Source: a virus
IMG/VR virus record: IMGVR_UViG_3300047440_000485
Span: 1 to 20,926 of that record
DNA: 20,926 nucleotides
Reading direction: 5' to 3' (one strand)
Position 1 is the stretch's first letter. Every line of letters starts with the position of its first letter. Shown piece by piece: positions 6,621 through 12,756 of this stretch. A program made the translations under genes and the position numbers. The notes below the pieces were generated by a model. It had not been told where the DNA came from. It saw only the letters and a program-made list of their open reading frames with translations, and did not search any database.

Positions 6621-7226
6621 ATGAGCAAGCGAGTCACCCTCAAGCTGAAATCGCCCATCGAGGCCAACGGCGGCAGCATGGAACGCACCGAGGTCTACGA
6701 GGTCACCGAGATGGCCGATGGCACCCTGTCCCTGTGGGGCATGCACCCGACCAAGGACCCCAGCGTCTGGGTGCGCGGCAGCGCCGGCTACAGCGGCGTG
6801 CCCAACATGGTCGCCTTCGCTGCCGAGCGGCAGGCTGAGAACGACAAGCGTGCGGCCCAGGCCAGCAAGGCCGTGGTCGAGGAGCGCGAGCGGCAGGTCC
6901 GCAAGGAGGAGGCAGCGCCTGCCGTGCGTGCCATCCAGGCGGCCCACGGGCTGCTCCGCAGCGACTGGGAGCATCGCATGTGGGAACAGGTCGGCGAGGA
7001 CATCGGCGGCCGGCTGCTGACCTTCTGCATGGTCGAGATGTCGCACCCCGAGGAGAAGGCCCGCGAGGTCGCCCTCAGGAAGCTGTTCCGGCCCTTCCTC
7101 ACCGAGGCCAAGCAGAACGCCCGCGAGGAGTACCCCGAAGACTACCGGGAGGCCGACGACAAGGAAGACTTCTACGCCGACTACATCGACGACATCGCCA
7201 CCCACATCGCCGAGAACATCGGCTGA
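6621..7226 (+). CDS. Unrecognised coiled-coil-containing early protein, 201 aa
   Basis: This is the first gene behind the promoter at 6564. The N-terminal 70 residues look beta-rich (RVTLKLKSPIEANGG, then YEVTEMADGTLSLWGMH). A charged helical segment (about residues 72-105, AAERQAENDKRAAQASKAVV and on) could form a coiled coil. The remainder is helical and ends in an acidic region (EEYPEDYREADDKEDFYADY). No enzyme motif or family is recognised. Codon bias and promoter position make it a secure gene of unknown role. Confidence 0.8.
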   Translation: MSKRVTLKLKSPIEANGGSMERTEVYEVTEMADGTLSLWGMHPTKDPSVWVRGSAGYSGVPNMVAFAAERQAENDKRAAQASKAVVEERERQVRKEEAAPAVRAIQAAHGLLRSDWEHRMWEQVGEDIGGRLLTFCMVEMSHPEEKAREVALRKLFRPFLTEAKQNAREEYPEDYREADDKEDFYADYIDDIATHIAENIG

Positions 7227-7238
7227 CCCTGGAGCTAC

Positions 7239-7514
7239 ATGAAGCACCCCGACATCCCCCTGATCCTCGCCTTCGTCGTCATGGCCGTTCTGGTCATCGC
7301 GGTCCTGCGCGTCCTCTTTGAGTCGTACATGGCCCACCGCGACTACCAGCGCCGCACCAGGGCCGCCCAGGACGACATCTACGCCGCCGCCTGGGAGCGC
7401 CAGAGGAAGCTGCTCGACAACGCCGCCTGGGAGCAGGCCAGGAACAACTGCACCGAGCAGAACATCGCCCAGGCCCAGGCCGACGCCTACAACACCAACC
7501 GGAGCATCCGATGA
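7239..7514 (+). CDS. Membrane-anchored coiled-coil protein, 91 aa
   Basis: An N-terminal transmembrane helix (IPLILAFVVMAVLVIAVLRV, about residues 6-25) is followed by a long charged helix rich in Ala, Gln, Arg and Glu up to the C-terminus. The layout resembles an anchored coiled coil such as a spanin-like or scaffold protein, but the position in the early region argues against lysis and no family is recognised. It starts at an ATG overlapping the third CCCTGGAGCTACA leader and overlaps the next gene by ATGA. Confidence 0.7.
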   Translation: MKHPDIPLILAFVVMAVLVIAVLRVLFESYMAHRDYQRRTRAAQDDIYAAAWERQRKLLDNAAWEQARNNCTEQNIAQAQADAYNTNRSIR

Positions 7515-7702
7515 ACGCCATCGACCTCGACAACCTGTCCAACTGGCGCTTCGCCCGCCGCTGCGGCGAGCTTGTGCCCGACGCCACCTACGCCTGCGCC
7601 CTGGAGCGCCCGGCCCGCTACAGGCGCACCAGCGTCCTCATCGCGTGGCTCGGGATCATCGCCCTCCTGACGGTCGGCCTGATCGCGTCGATGGCGCTGT
7701 AG
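7511..7702 (+). CDS. C-tail-anchored membrane protein, 63 aa
   Basis: The start overlaps the preceding stop (ATGA). The N-terminal 37 residues are soluble-looking with two cysteines (RRCGELVPDATYACALERP). The C-terminal 23 residues form a hydrophobic helix (SVLIAWLGIIALLTVGLIAS). The arrangement predicts a tail-anchored protein. Coupling to the preceding anchored coiled-coil protein suggests they may act together. Function not recognised. Confidence 0.7.
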   Translation: MNAIDLDNLSNWRFARRCGELVPDATYACALERPARYRRTSVLIAWLGIIALLTVGLIASMAL

Positions 7703-7721
7703 CCTGGGCCTTCCAGCACCA

Positions 7722-7738
7722 TTTCGTTACGGAGAATT
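7722..7738 (+). promoter_or_regulatory. 17-bp repeated leader element, copy 2
   Basis: TTTCGTTACGGAGAATT is identical to copy 1 and lies 6 bases ahead of the ATG at 7745. A second purine run (AGGAAA) follows it, so either could serve as the ribosome-binding site. Confidence 0.75.
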
Positions 7739-7744
7739 AGGAAA

Positions 7745-7966
7745 ATGCACGTCATCCGCGAGCCAGACGGCGAGCGCTACACCACCCTCTGGCGTGGCCG
7801 GCACGTTTACACGGGCGCTCGCCTGACCGCCTGGAGCATCGGCCAGGAGCTTGAGTACGGCAAGCGCTGCCCGCACTGCATCGTCAAGCTGCACCCCGCC
7901 TCGCTTGTCCATCCCAAGCCGGCCTGCCATGGCTGGAGGGATGAGCACAAGACCGACGAACGGTAG
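7745..7966 (+). CDS. Unrecognised small protein with CPHC motif, 73 aa
   Basis: The start follows leader element copy 2. The protein is basic, with a GRHVYTGARLTAWSIG stretch and one CPHC knuckle at about residues 42-45. A further Cys and several His residues lie downstream (HPASLVHPKPACHGW), which could complete a metal site, although no standard zinc-finger spacing is clear. A GTTTACAC octamer (7805-7812) lies in the coding sequence. Function unknown. Confidence 0.7.
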   Translation: MHVIREPDGERYTTLWRGRHVYTGARLTAWSIGQELEYGKRCPHCIVKLHPASLVHPKPACHGWRDEHKTDER

Positions 7967-7979
7967 CGACAGGGGTTGT

Positions 7980-7996
7980 AGCCCTGGGCTTATAAT
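7980..7996 (+). promoter_or_regulatory. Promoter -10 box with adjoining AGCC-N3-GGCT palindrome
   Basis: A perfect -10 TATAAT (7991-7996) directly follows the palindrome AGCCCTGGGCT (7980-7990). The only -35 candidate is GCGACA at 7966-7971 with a 19-bp spacer, so the promoter may be activator-dependent or weak. It faces the gene at 8031. Confidence 0.5.
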
Positions 7997-8030
7997 GGCG
8001 AGGCCAATCCCGGCATCGACAAGGACCACC

Positions 8031-8705
8031 ATGAGCTTCAACCCCCAAGACTACTCGGCCGGTGCCCTCGGCGCACAGGCCCCCGCCCCGATCCAGGCCA
8101 CCGCCTCGGCGCACGCCGTCGCTGCTCTAGAGCAGGCTGCCGCCCGCTTCGCGTTGCGCCAGCGCCAGGACGACTTCACGATCCGCTCGCAGCAGGCCTG
8201 CCTCGACATCGCCGCCAAGCTCCAGCGCTTCGGCTCGTTCGCCTCGCCCGCCCAGGCGGCCTATGCCGACAAGCTGGTCGCCTGGAGCCAGCCCCTGGTG
8301 CCCGTGGCGGCCCCTGCAGCGCCCGTGGCGGCCCCCGCGCCGGTCGTCCAGACCATCGCCCTGCCCAGGCTGTTCGACCTGATGCAGCGCCTCGCCAAGC
8401 TGCGCTTCGCCGGCCTGACCATCGCCCGCAAGAACGGCGACAGCCTGTGCTGGATCAAGGTCGAGGGCGTCGAGAAGGTCGTCGGCAAGATCGAGCGCGG
8501 CACCCTGACCCTCTGGCAGCGCCCGATGGTCGACCTGGGCGACCTGACCCGCCGCCTGCTGGAGATCGAGCGCGATCCCGAGGCCGCTGCGGTCCTGTAC
8601 GGCAAGGCCTCGGGCAACTGCTCGATCTGCGGCCGTGACCTCACCGACCCGGAGAGCATCGAGCGCGGCATCGGTCCGATCTGCGCCGGCAAGTACTTCG
8701 GCTGA
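8031..8705 (+). CDS. DUF6011-type zinc-motif protein, 224 aa
   Basis: The C-terminal 30 residues carry CSICGRDLTDPESIERGIGP followed by a Cys. This matches the DUF6011 pattern C-x2-C-G-R-x-L-(T/S)-D-P-x-S ... G-I-G-P-x-C, a short putative zinc-binding domain frequent in phages and some actinobacteria. The N-terminal part is Ala-rich and helical (about residues 25-90). An Ala/Pro/Val linker follows (PVAAPAAPVAAPAPV), and then a conserved-looking region (LPRLFDLMQRLAKLRF to about 170). The role is unknown; DUF6011 is often found at the end of DNA-associated proteins. The start ATG at 8031 is preceded by AAGGA and by the TATAAT box. Confidence 0.8.
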   Translation: MSFNPQDYSAGALGAQAPAPIQATASAHAVAALEQAAARFALRQRQDDFTIRSQQACLDIAAKLQRFGSFASPAQAAYADKLVAWSQPLVPVAAPAAPVAAPAPVVQTIALPRLFDLMQRLAKLRFAGLTIARKNGDSLCWIKVEGVEKVVGKIERGTLTLWQRPMVDLGDLTRRLLEIERDPEAAAVLYGKASGNCSICGRDLTDPESIERGIGPICAGKYFG

Positions 8706-8710
8706 CCACC

Positions 8711-9031
8711 ATGACCAACGCAGCACCCTGGAACTACCCCGTGTACCTCCCACAGAAGAAGCTCCCCACACTGGCCCAGGCAGCCATGGCGGTTGCCCAG
8801 GCCGATGTGAGGACTGCGATGGCCCAGGCCGACTACATCGCGGCCGTCACCCAGGCCAAGCGAGATGCCCCCGGGGAGGTCGACATCCAGACCGGCCCGA
8901 TGCGCTCGCTCCACAAGGCCGCCGTCAGCGCCTCCCTGGAGGGCACGCGCGCCAGGGCCATCCTCCATCAGGCCGTCCTGCGCGAGGCCGCCCGCATCCG
9001 TTCCACCACCACTGTCAGGAGCCCCCTGTGA
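8711..9031 (+). CDS. Unrecognised helical protein, 106 aa
   Basis: The gene starts 5 bases after the DUF6011 gene and probably relies on coupling, since no strong Shine-Dalgarno sequence is visible. The product is largely alpha-helical and Ala-rich (LAQAAMAVAQADVRTAMAQA, then HKAAVSASLEGTRARAILHQ), perhaps a helical bundle or oligomer. No family is recognised. Confidence 0.7.
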   Translation: MTNAAPWNYPVYLPQKKLPTLAQAAMAVAQADVRTAMAQADYIAAVTQAKRDAPGEVDIQTGPMRSLHKAAVSASLEGTRARAILHQAVLREAARIRSTTTVRSPL

Positions 9032-9231
9032 GAGCCTACATCAATGCCTACAAGCAGGCCGTCGAAGCCTGGGTCGCCGAGGTCATCTCGGAGCAGGACT
9101 ACCACGAGCGTGGAGCCCACGCCTTCACATGGCGGACCCGGGAACACAAGCTCCCGACCACGGCCCGCAAGGAGGCCGAGGCCTGGGCCGACCGCAATGG
9201 CTACACCCTCGTGACCGTGGAGCAGATGTGA
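9028..9231 (+). CDS. Unrecognised small protein, 67 aa (GTG start)
   Basis: The GTG at 9028 overlaps the previous stop (GTGA) and is preceded by AGGAG at 9017-9021, which settles the start over any longer upstream frame. The protein is compact and charged (YKQAVEAWVAEVISEQDYHE) and ends RNGYTLVTVEQM. No family recognised. Confidence 0.68.
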   Translation: MRAYINAYKQAVEAWVAEVISEQDYHERGAHAFTWRTREHKLPTTARKEAEAWADRNGYTLVTVEQM

Positions 9232-9512
9232 TGGCCGCCCAGTCGAAGGCCCTGAAGAACTACAAGGAGCAGTGCAAGCGCCGGCAGGCCAACCTGCTCG
9301 ACCCGAGCTTCGGCGGCAGCAACGCCGCCCGAGCCTTCCCGCAGTGGTACCCCGGGATGCTGACCAGCGAGTACGTCCGGCGCTTCCAGGCCCTGAGCCC
9401 GATGAAGGAGTGCGGCTACATCTACTCGTTCAGCCACGTCGCGCCGATGCTCGACATTTATTCGCCCGAGGTGGTTGATGAATCGGACGCTGGCGGGGTA
9501 TACCAAGAGTGA
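9231..9512 (+). CDS. Unrecognised small protein, 93 aa
   Basis: The start ATG overlaps the preceding stop by one base (TGATG). The N-terminus is strongly basic (KALKNYKEQCKRRQANLL). The middle has an aromatic segment (RAFPQWYPGMLTSEYVRRFQ) and the C-terminus is acidic. The basic N-terminus could contact nucleic acid, but there is no recognised domain. Confidence 0.68.
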   Translation: MAAQSKALKNYKEQCKRRQANLLDPSFGGSNAARAFPQWYPGMLTSEYVRRFQALSPMKECGYIYSFSHVAPMLDIYSPEVVDESDAGGVYQE

Positions 9513-9748
9513 GCAGCCTCACCGACACCAGCAAGCCGGTGACGCGGATCACGATGGCCTACACCCGCGACAAGGGCTACCGCCAGATCATCGCCACGCT
9601 CGACGGCCCGCTGCTGATCCTCAGGTGCAAGGGCCTGAGGCAGCGCGAGGAGGTCGACATCCAGGGCATCTACGAGCAGGCCGTCAAGGCCCGGGTCTGG
9701 GCCGCGAAGAAGGCCAAGAAGGATGCCCGCAAGAAGGGAGGCAAGTGA
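9509..9748 (+). CDS. Unrecognised small basic protein, 79 aa (GTG start)
   Basis: The GTG at 9509 overlaps the previous stop (GTGA). The first half is beta-like (KGYRQIIATLDGPLLILRCK). The C-terminus is a Lys/Ala helix (VWAAKKAKKDARKKGGK) resembling a nucleic-acid-binding or histone-like tail. It ends by TGATG overlap with the next gene. Confidence 0.65.
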   Translation: MSSLTDTSKPVTRITMAYTRDKGYRQIIATLDGPLLILRCKGLRQREEVDIQGIYEQAVKARVWAAKKAKKDARKKGGK

Positions 9749-9951
9749 TGGCCGCCGAGGACTGGTTCGACGAGTACGACTTCGACCTCGACCACGATGG
9801 CGAGCCCTTCATCGCCCGGCGCGAGCGAGCCCGGCTAAGGCTCGCCGAATTCAGCGCCTTCCTGGCCCGACTCAAGGCCGGCAAGGCCAAGCCCCGGGCT
9901 TCGGCCCAGGCCCATTTCGTTACGGGAGATTGCAATGAAGAAGGACCTTAA
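9748..9951 (+). CDS. Unrecognised small acidic/basic protein, 67 aa
   Basis: The N-terminus is highly acidic (AAEDWFDEYDFDLDHDGEPF) and the rest is a basic helix (RRERARLRLAEFSAFLARLK). The last 13 codons contain leader element copy 3, so the C-terminal HFVTGDC residues are dictated by a regulatory sequence serving the next gene. The 3' end overlaps the next start by 17 bases. No family recognised. Confidence 0.65.
   Translation: MAAEDWFDEYDFDLDHDGEPFIARRERARLRLAEFSAFLARLKAGKAKPRASAQAHFVTGDCNEEGP
9915..9931 (+). promoter_or_regulatory. 17-bp repeated leader element, copy 3 (inside a gene)
   Basis: TTTCGTTACGGGAGATT sits within the 3' end of the gene at 9748 and 3 bases ahead of the ATG at 9935. 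A short UUCG hairpin (GGGC-TTCG-GCCC, 9896-9907) lies just upstream. GGGAG provides the ribosome-binding site. Confidence 0.75.
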
Positions 9952-10144
9952 ACAGTCGGTGCAGCGGTTACGCAAGGAGGGGCTGGTCCTCCGGGTCGAG
10001 CCGACCAATGCCCAGCACTGGAAGCTGCACCTGTCGAACGGCGACACCTACATCGCCGCCGCCACCTCGTCCGACTGGCGGGCCTGCTTGAACCTTGAGG
10101 CTGCTGTCCGACGAATGGTAAAGAAAACGCTTGCACAAGCTTGA
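9935..10144 (+). CDS. Unrecognised small protein, 69 aa
   Basis: The start is fixed by leader element copy 3. The product is basic with a likely helix (LKQSVQRLRKEGLVLRVE), then beta-like strands (HWKLHLSNGDTYIAAAT), and a C-terminal amphipathic helix. The layout could suit a small nucleic-acid-binding fold but no family is recognised. The -35 box of the next promoter lies within its last codons. Confidence 0.7.
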   Translation: MKKDLKQSVQRLRKEGLVLRVEPTNAQHWKLHLSNGDTYIAAATSSDWRACLNLEAAVRRMVKKTLAQA

Positions 10145-10160
10145 AGACTGGGTTTACACT
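10131..10160 (+). promoter_or_regulatory. Sigma70-like promoter ahead of the protease gene
   Basis: TTGCAC (10131-10136) and TACACT (10155-10160) are separated by 18 bp. The -10 box overlaps a GTTTACAC octamer (10152-10159), and a GTTTAAAC octamer lies in the leader at 10179-10186. It faces the SprT-like gene at 10199. Confidence 0.65.
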
Positions 10161-10186
10161 CGCGTTGCGCCATCCAGCGTTTAAAC
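10152..10186 (+). repeat. Paired copies of the dispersed GTTTA(A/C)AC octamer
   Basis: Two copies lie 27 bp apart start to start (GTTTACAC at 10152-10159, GTTTAAAC at 10179-10186). Other GTTTACAC copies begin at 1947, 3791, 7805 and 15412, all on the plus strand whatever the gene direction. Other GTTTAAAC copies begin at 5093, 13503, 17333 and 20853. Most have a C before and a G or C after. Confidence 0.7.
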
Positions 10187-10198
10187 CGAAAGACCCAG

Positions 10199-10789
10199 AT
10201 GACCCAAGTCAAGATCACCCGCGAGCAGTGGCTGGAAGCTGCCGTCCACGCCATCGCCGTCGCCAACCCCAGCGTCACGCTGCCCCCGGTCAAGGTGTCC
10301 TGCTCCTGGCCGGGCGGCGGATCGGCCAGGAAGCGCATCGGCGAGTGCTGGGCTCGACGCATGAGCAAGGCCGGCATCAACGAGATTTTCATCTCGCCCA
10401 AGATCGAGGCCAGCGACCGCGTCGTCAGCATCCTGACCCACGAGCTTGCCCACGCCATCGACGACTGCAAGAACGGCCACAAGGCCGGCTACGTCAAGAT
10501 CGCCAAGACCCTGGGCCTGGAGGGCAAGCCCACCCAGATGGAGCTTCCCACGGCCCTGGCGAGCGCCATCGCCAACGCTGTCATCGCCAAGGTCGGTGTC
10601 TTCCCCCACAGCACGCTCGACCTGTCGAGCCGCAAGAAGCAGACGACGCGGATGCTCAAGCTGGAGTGCGGTGCCTGCGGCGCGGTCTGGCGCATGGCCG
10701 CCAAGCACGCCATCAACGTGACCGCCTGCCCCTGCTGCCAGACCGAGATGGCTGGCGACGGCAGCGACGACGAAGACGGCGACGATTGA
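10199..10789 (+). CDS. SprT-like zinc metalloprotease, 196 aa
   Basis: The protein has the HExxH zinc-protease motif HELAH at residues 81-85 (zinc-binding His81 and His85, catalytic Glu82). A C-terminal zinc ribbon has Cys157 and Cys160 (CGACG) and Cys177/Cys180 (CPCC). This two-part layout is that of SprT/SPRTN-like proteins, which in eukaryotes degrade DNA-protein crosslinks; phage versions are widespread but their substrates are mostly unknown. It ends in an acidic tail (DGSDDEDGDD). It has its own promoter and lies directly upstream of the replication module, consistent with a role at replication forks, which is inferred. Confidence 0.85.
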   Translation: MTQVKITREQWLEAAVHAIAVANPSVTLPPVKVSCSWPGGGSARKRIGECWARRMSKAGINEIFISPKIEASDRVVSILTHELAHAIDDCKNGHKAGYVKIAKTLGLEGKPTQMELPTALASAIANAVIAKVGVFPHSTLDLSSRKKQTTRMLKLECGACGAVWRMAAKHAINVTACPCCQTEMAGDGSDDEDGDD

Positions 10790-10823
10790 CAACCAGGGAG
10801 CCCGGGGTGTATCCTCGGGCTCC
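10786..10823 (+). promoter_or_regulatory. Strong promoter with inverted repeat around the -10
   Basis: A consensus TTGACA (10786-10791) overlaps the protease stop codon. The -10 TATCCT (10810-10815) follows at 18 bp. A perfect 8-bp inverted repeat, GGAGCCCG (10797-10804) and CGGGCTCC (10816-10823), brackets the -10, suggesting an operator or a start-site hairpin. Transcription would begin about 0-3 bases ahead of the ATG at 10825. Confidence 0.75.
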
Positions 10824-10824
10824 A

Positions 10825-10914
10825 ATGAAGCGCACCACCCTCCTCGTCATCCTCGCCGCCTGCCTCTGGCTCGCCATCTCCCTGTTCATGTGCCTGAGCA
10901 ATAGCTGCAACTGA
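10825..10914 (+). CDS. Membrane microprotein, 29 aa
   Basis: The 29 residues comprise a basic start (MKRTT), a hydrophobic helix (LLVILAACLWLAISLFMCL) and a short polar end with a final cysteine (SNSCN). It resembles a one-helix membrane peptide, or a lipoprotein-like signal without a clear lipobox. The promoter at 10786 would give an almost leaderless mRNA, so translation may start without a Shine-Dalgarno sequence. If it is not translated, the region is simply the leader of the nuclease gene at 10925. Confidence 0.45.
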   Translation: MKRTTLLVILAACLWLAISLFMCLSNSCN

Positions 10915-10924
10915 GAATCAACCC

Positions 10925-12034
10925 ATGTCCGCACACGCTCCCTTCGCTCCCTCCTCGGCCACCCGCTGGCTCAACTGCCAGGGCTCCTTCGGCCTGGGGC
11001 TCCAACTGCCCGACGCACCGTCGAGCGAGTACGCCGACGAGGGCAGCCGCCTGCATGACGTGGCCCGCGACTACCTCAAGGGCACGCCCGACAACGCCCA
11101 CCCGGTGATGTCCGGCGAGGACTTCGCCTTCCTGCGGCCGTACCTCGACTACTGCATGGCGCTGAAGCCCCGCTGCAACCGCTACGAGATCGAGCAGCGC
11201 CAGGAGTTTTCCCAGTTGCTGTTCGGCACGCCCGACTTCGTCGGCATCGGCCCCGACTGGCTGGAGATCGTCGACCTGAAGACCGGGGCCGGCATCATGG
11301 TCGAGCCCGAGGAGAACGACCAGTTGCTCTGCTACGCCTTCATGGTGCTGAACGCCCGCAAGGGTTGGGCACCCAGGGAGGTCAGGCTGACCATCGTCCA
11401 GCCGACCGACGAGGACCGGCCGGTGAAGACCTGGGTGACCACGGCCAAGCACGTCATGGAGTGGGGTGTGCGTGCCCAGGCCGCCATGCAGGCCGCCATC
11501 GAGGGCTCGTTCCAACTGGAGCCCGGCGACCACTGCCGGTTCTGCAAGGCCAAGCCGGTCTGCCCCAAGCTCATGGGCCACGTCACCGAAAGCCTGCCGG
11601 TGGTGGTGCGCGAGCTTCGCCCCGACCGCCTCGCCTACTGGCTCGACAAGGCCGACCTGATGCAGCAGTGGCTCGACAGCCTGCGCGAGGTGGCACATGA
11701 CCTCGCCTGCAGCGGTCACCCGATCCCCGGCTACGAGTTGAAGCCCAAGCGGGCAACCCGCTCGTGGTCCGACGAGGACAAGGTGCTGGAGATCGCCCGC
11801 AAGCGCAAGATCAAAATCTGGCAGGACAAGCTGATGTCGCCTGCGATGGCCGAGAAGGCCCACCCGAAGTTGCCGGAGGAGTTGACGAGCCTCATCGTTG
11901 CTGTATCCTCCGGGTCGAACCTCGTTAAGAGCAAGGGACCAAAACCCCAGGCTCCTATCGTGGCCTTGGAGTCTGAAGCACAGCCGATGGCGAAGCTGAT
12001 GGCGAATTTTTCATTGCTGAAGCACAGGAGATAG
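10925..12034 (+). CDS. Cas4-like PD-(D/E)XK nuclease, DUF2800 family, 369 aa
   Basis: The protein opens with the DUF2800-like SSATRWLNCQGSFGL. Nuclease residues follow: Asp104 in GTPDFVGI, the core EIVDLKTG (Asp117, Lys119) and a QxxxY motif at 133-137 (QLLCY). A cysteine cluster CRFCKAKPVC (Cys204, 207 and 213), with an N-terminal Cys (Cys19), fits the Fe-S cluster of Cas4/AddB-type nucleases. DUF2800 proteins are encoded in phage replication modules next to the polymerase and are thought to resect DNA ends. The start ATG follows the microprotein by 10 bases. The last 40 residues are less G/C-rich and include a promoter-like sequence. Confidence 0.88.
   Translation: MSAHAPFAPSSATRWLNCQGSFGLGLQLPDAPSSEYADEGSRLHDVARDYLKGTPDNAHPVMSGEDFAFLRPYLDYCMALKPRCNRYEIEQRQEFSQLLFGTPDFVGIGPDWLEIVDLKTGAGIMVEPEENDQLLCYAFMVLNARKGWAPREVRLTIVQPTDEDRPVKTWVTTAKHVMEWGVRAQAAMQAAIEGSFQLEPGDHCRFCKAKPVCPKLMGHVTESLPVVVRELRPDRLAYWLDKADLMQQWLDSLREVAHDLACSGHPIPGYELKPKRATRSWSDEDKVLEIARKRKIKIWQDKLMSPAMAEKAHPKLPEELTSLIVAVSSGSNLVKSKGPKPQAPIVALESEAQPMAKLMANFSLLKHRR
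11882..11909 (+). promoter_or_regulatory. Possible internal promoter
   Basis: TTGACG (11882-11887) and TATCCT (11904-11909) are 16 bp apart, inside the end of the nuclease gene. The TGTATCCTC context around the -10 is shared with the promoter at 10810. It could add transcription of the gene at 12038. Confidence 0.35.
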
Positions 12035-12037
12035 ACC

Positions 12038-12703
12038 ATGTCTGGAGAAGTCATTACGTTCGACCCGAGCAAGTTTTCGGCCGTCGCCGCCAACCTGAAG
12101 CGGGCCGCGTCGACCCGTGTCGGGTTCCTGAAGATGGACAAGACCGGAGCCTGGAACTACGGCACCGACGAGATCGAGGTCGGCGAGGACGACCACGTCT
12201 TCATCGACCCCAACGGGTTCGTCCATGGCTGGCAGTGCTGGGCCGACACCGACATCGCCGGGGTCCAGTCCGAGCTTCTGGGCGACATCATCGCCCCGAT
12301 GGACCAGCCGCTGCCGGATCGCCCGGCCAAGGTGCCCGAGAACGCCCGCCCCTGGGGCGAGATGCGCGGCATGAGCATCCTGCTGGCCGGCGAGCGCCTC
12401 GTCTACTCGACCACCAGCGTGGGCGGCATCAACGCCTTCGCCGCCCTGGCCGAGGACTACATGGCGCAGTTCGCCAAGGACCCGACGAAGATGATCGCCG
12501 AGGTGAGCTTGAGCAGCGACAGCTACAAGCACAAGAACAAGACCTTCGGCCGCATCTACACCCCGGTCTTCACCGTGGTCAAGTGGCATGCCCAGTTGCC
12601 GCAGGCTGCCAGCAAGCCCGAGCCGGTGGCCCCGGTGACCCCGAAGCGGATGGGCGTGGCGAAGAAGATTCCGGTCGCCAAGAAGACGCGCAAGGCAGCG
12701 TAG
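12038..12703 (+). CDS. Probable phage ssDNA-binding protein (DUF2815 position), 221 aa
   Basis: A 221-residue protein is preceded by AGGAGA and starts 3 bases after the nuclease stop. It lies between a DUF2800 nuclease and a family A polymerase, the place usually occupied by DUF2815 ssDNA-binding proteins. The sequence is beta-rich (HVFIDPNGFVHGWQCWADTD, then RIYTPVFTVVKWHA) with a helix (INAFAALAEDYMAQFAK), compatible with an OB-like fold. It ends in a Lys/Pro/Ala-rich tail (KRMGVAKKIPVAKKTRKAA). I could not match it to DUF2815 by motif, so the ssDNA-binding role is inferred from synteny. A strong terminator follows. Confidence 0.65.
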   Translation: MSGEVITFDPSKFSAVAANLKRAASTRVGFLKMDKTGAWNYGTDEIEVGEDDHVFIDPNGFVHGWQCWADTDIAGVQSELLGDIIAPMDQPLPDRPAKVPENARPWGEMRGMSILLAGERLVYSTTSVGGINAFAALAEDYMAQFAKDPTKMIAEVSLSSDSYKHKNKTFGRIYTPVFTVVKWHAQLPQAASKPEPVAPVTPKRMGVAKKIPVAKKTRKAA

Positions 12704-12710
12704 GCACCGA

Positions 12711-12738
12711 GGGCCAGGGGTAGCTCCCTGGCCCTTTT
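12711..12738 (+). terminator. Rho-independent terminator
   Basis: GGGCCAGGG (12711-12719) pairs perfectly with CCCTGGCCC (12726-12734) around a 6-base loop and is followed by TTTT. The T-run is also the first bases of leader element copy 4, so termination and the downstream leader are physically fused. Confidence 0.85.
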
Positions 12739-12752
12739 CGTTACGGGAGATT
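12736..12752 (+). promoter_or_regulatory. 17-bp repeated leader element, copy 4
   Basis: TTTCGTTACGGGAGATT directly follows the terminator stem and precedes the TTG start of the polymerase by 4 bases. GGGAG (12745-12749) is at good Shine-Dalgarno distance, which supports the TTG. Confidence 0.78.
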
Positions 12753-12756
12753 AAGA

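Noticed and set aside
8300-8345. Ala/Pro/Val repeat in the DUF6011 gene as a functional nucleotide repeat
   Set aside because: It reads as an ordinary in-frame low-complexity interdomain linker (AAPAAPVAAPAP).
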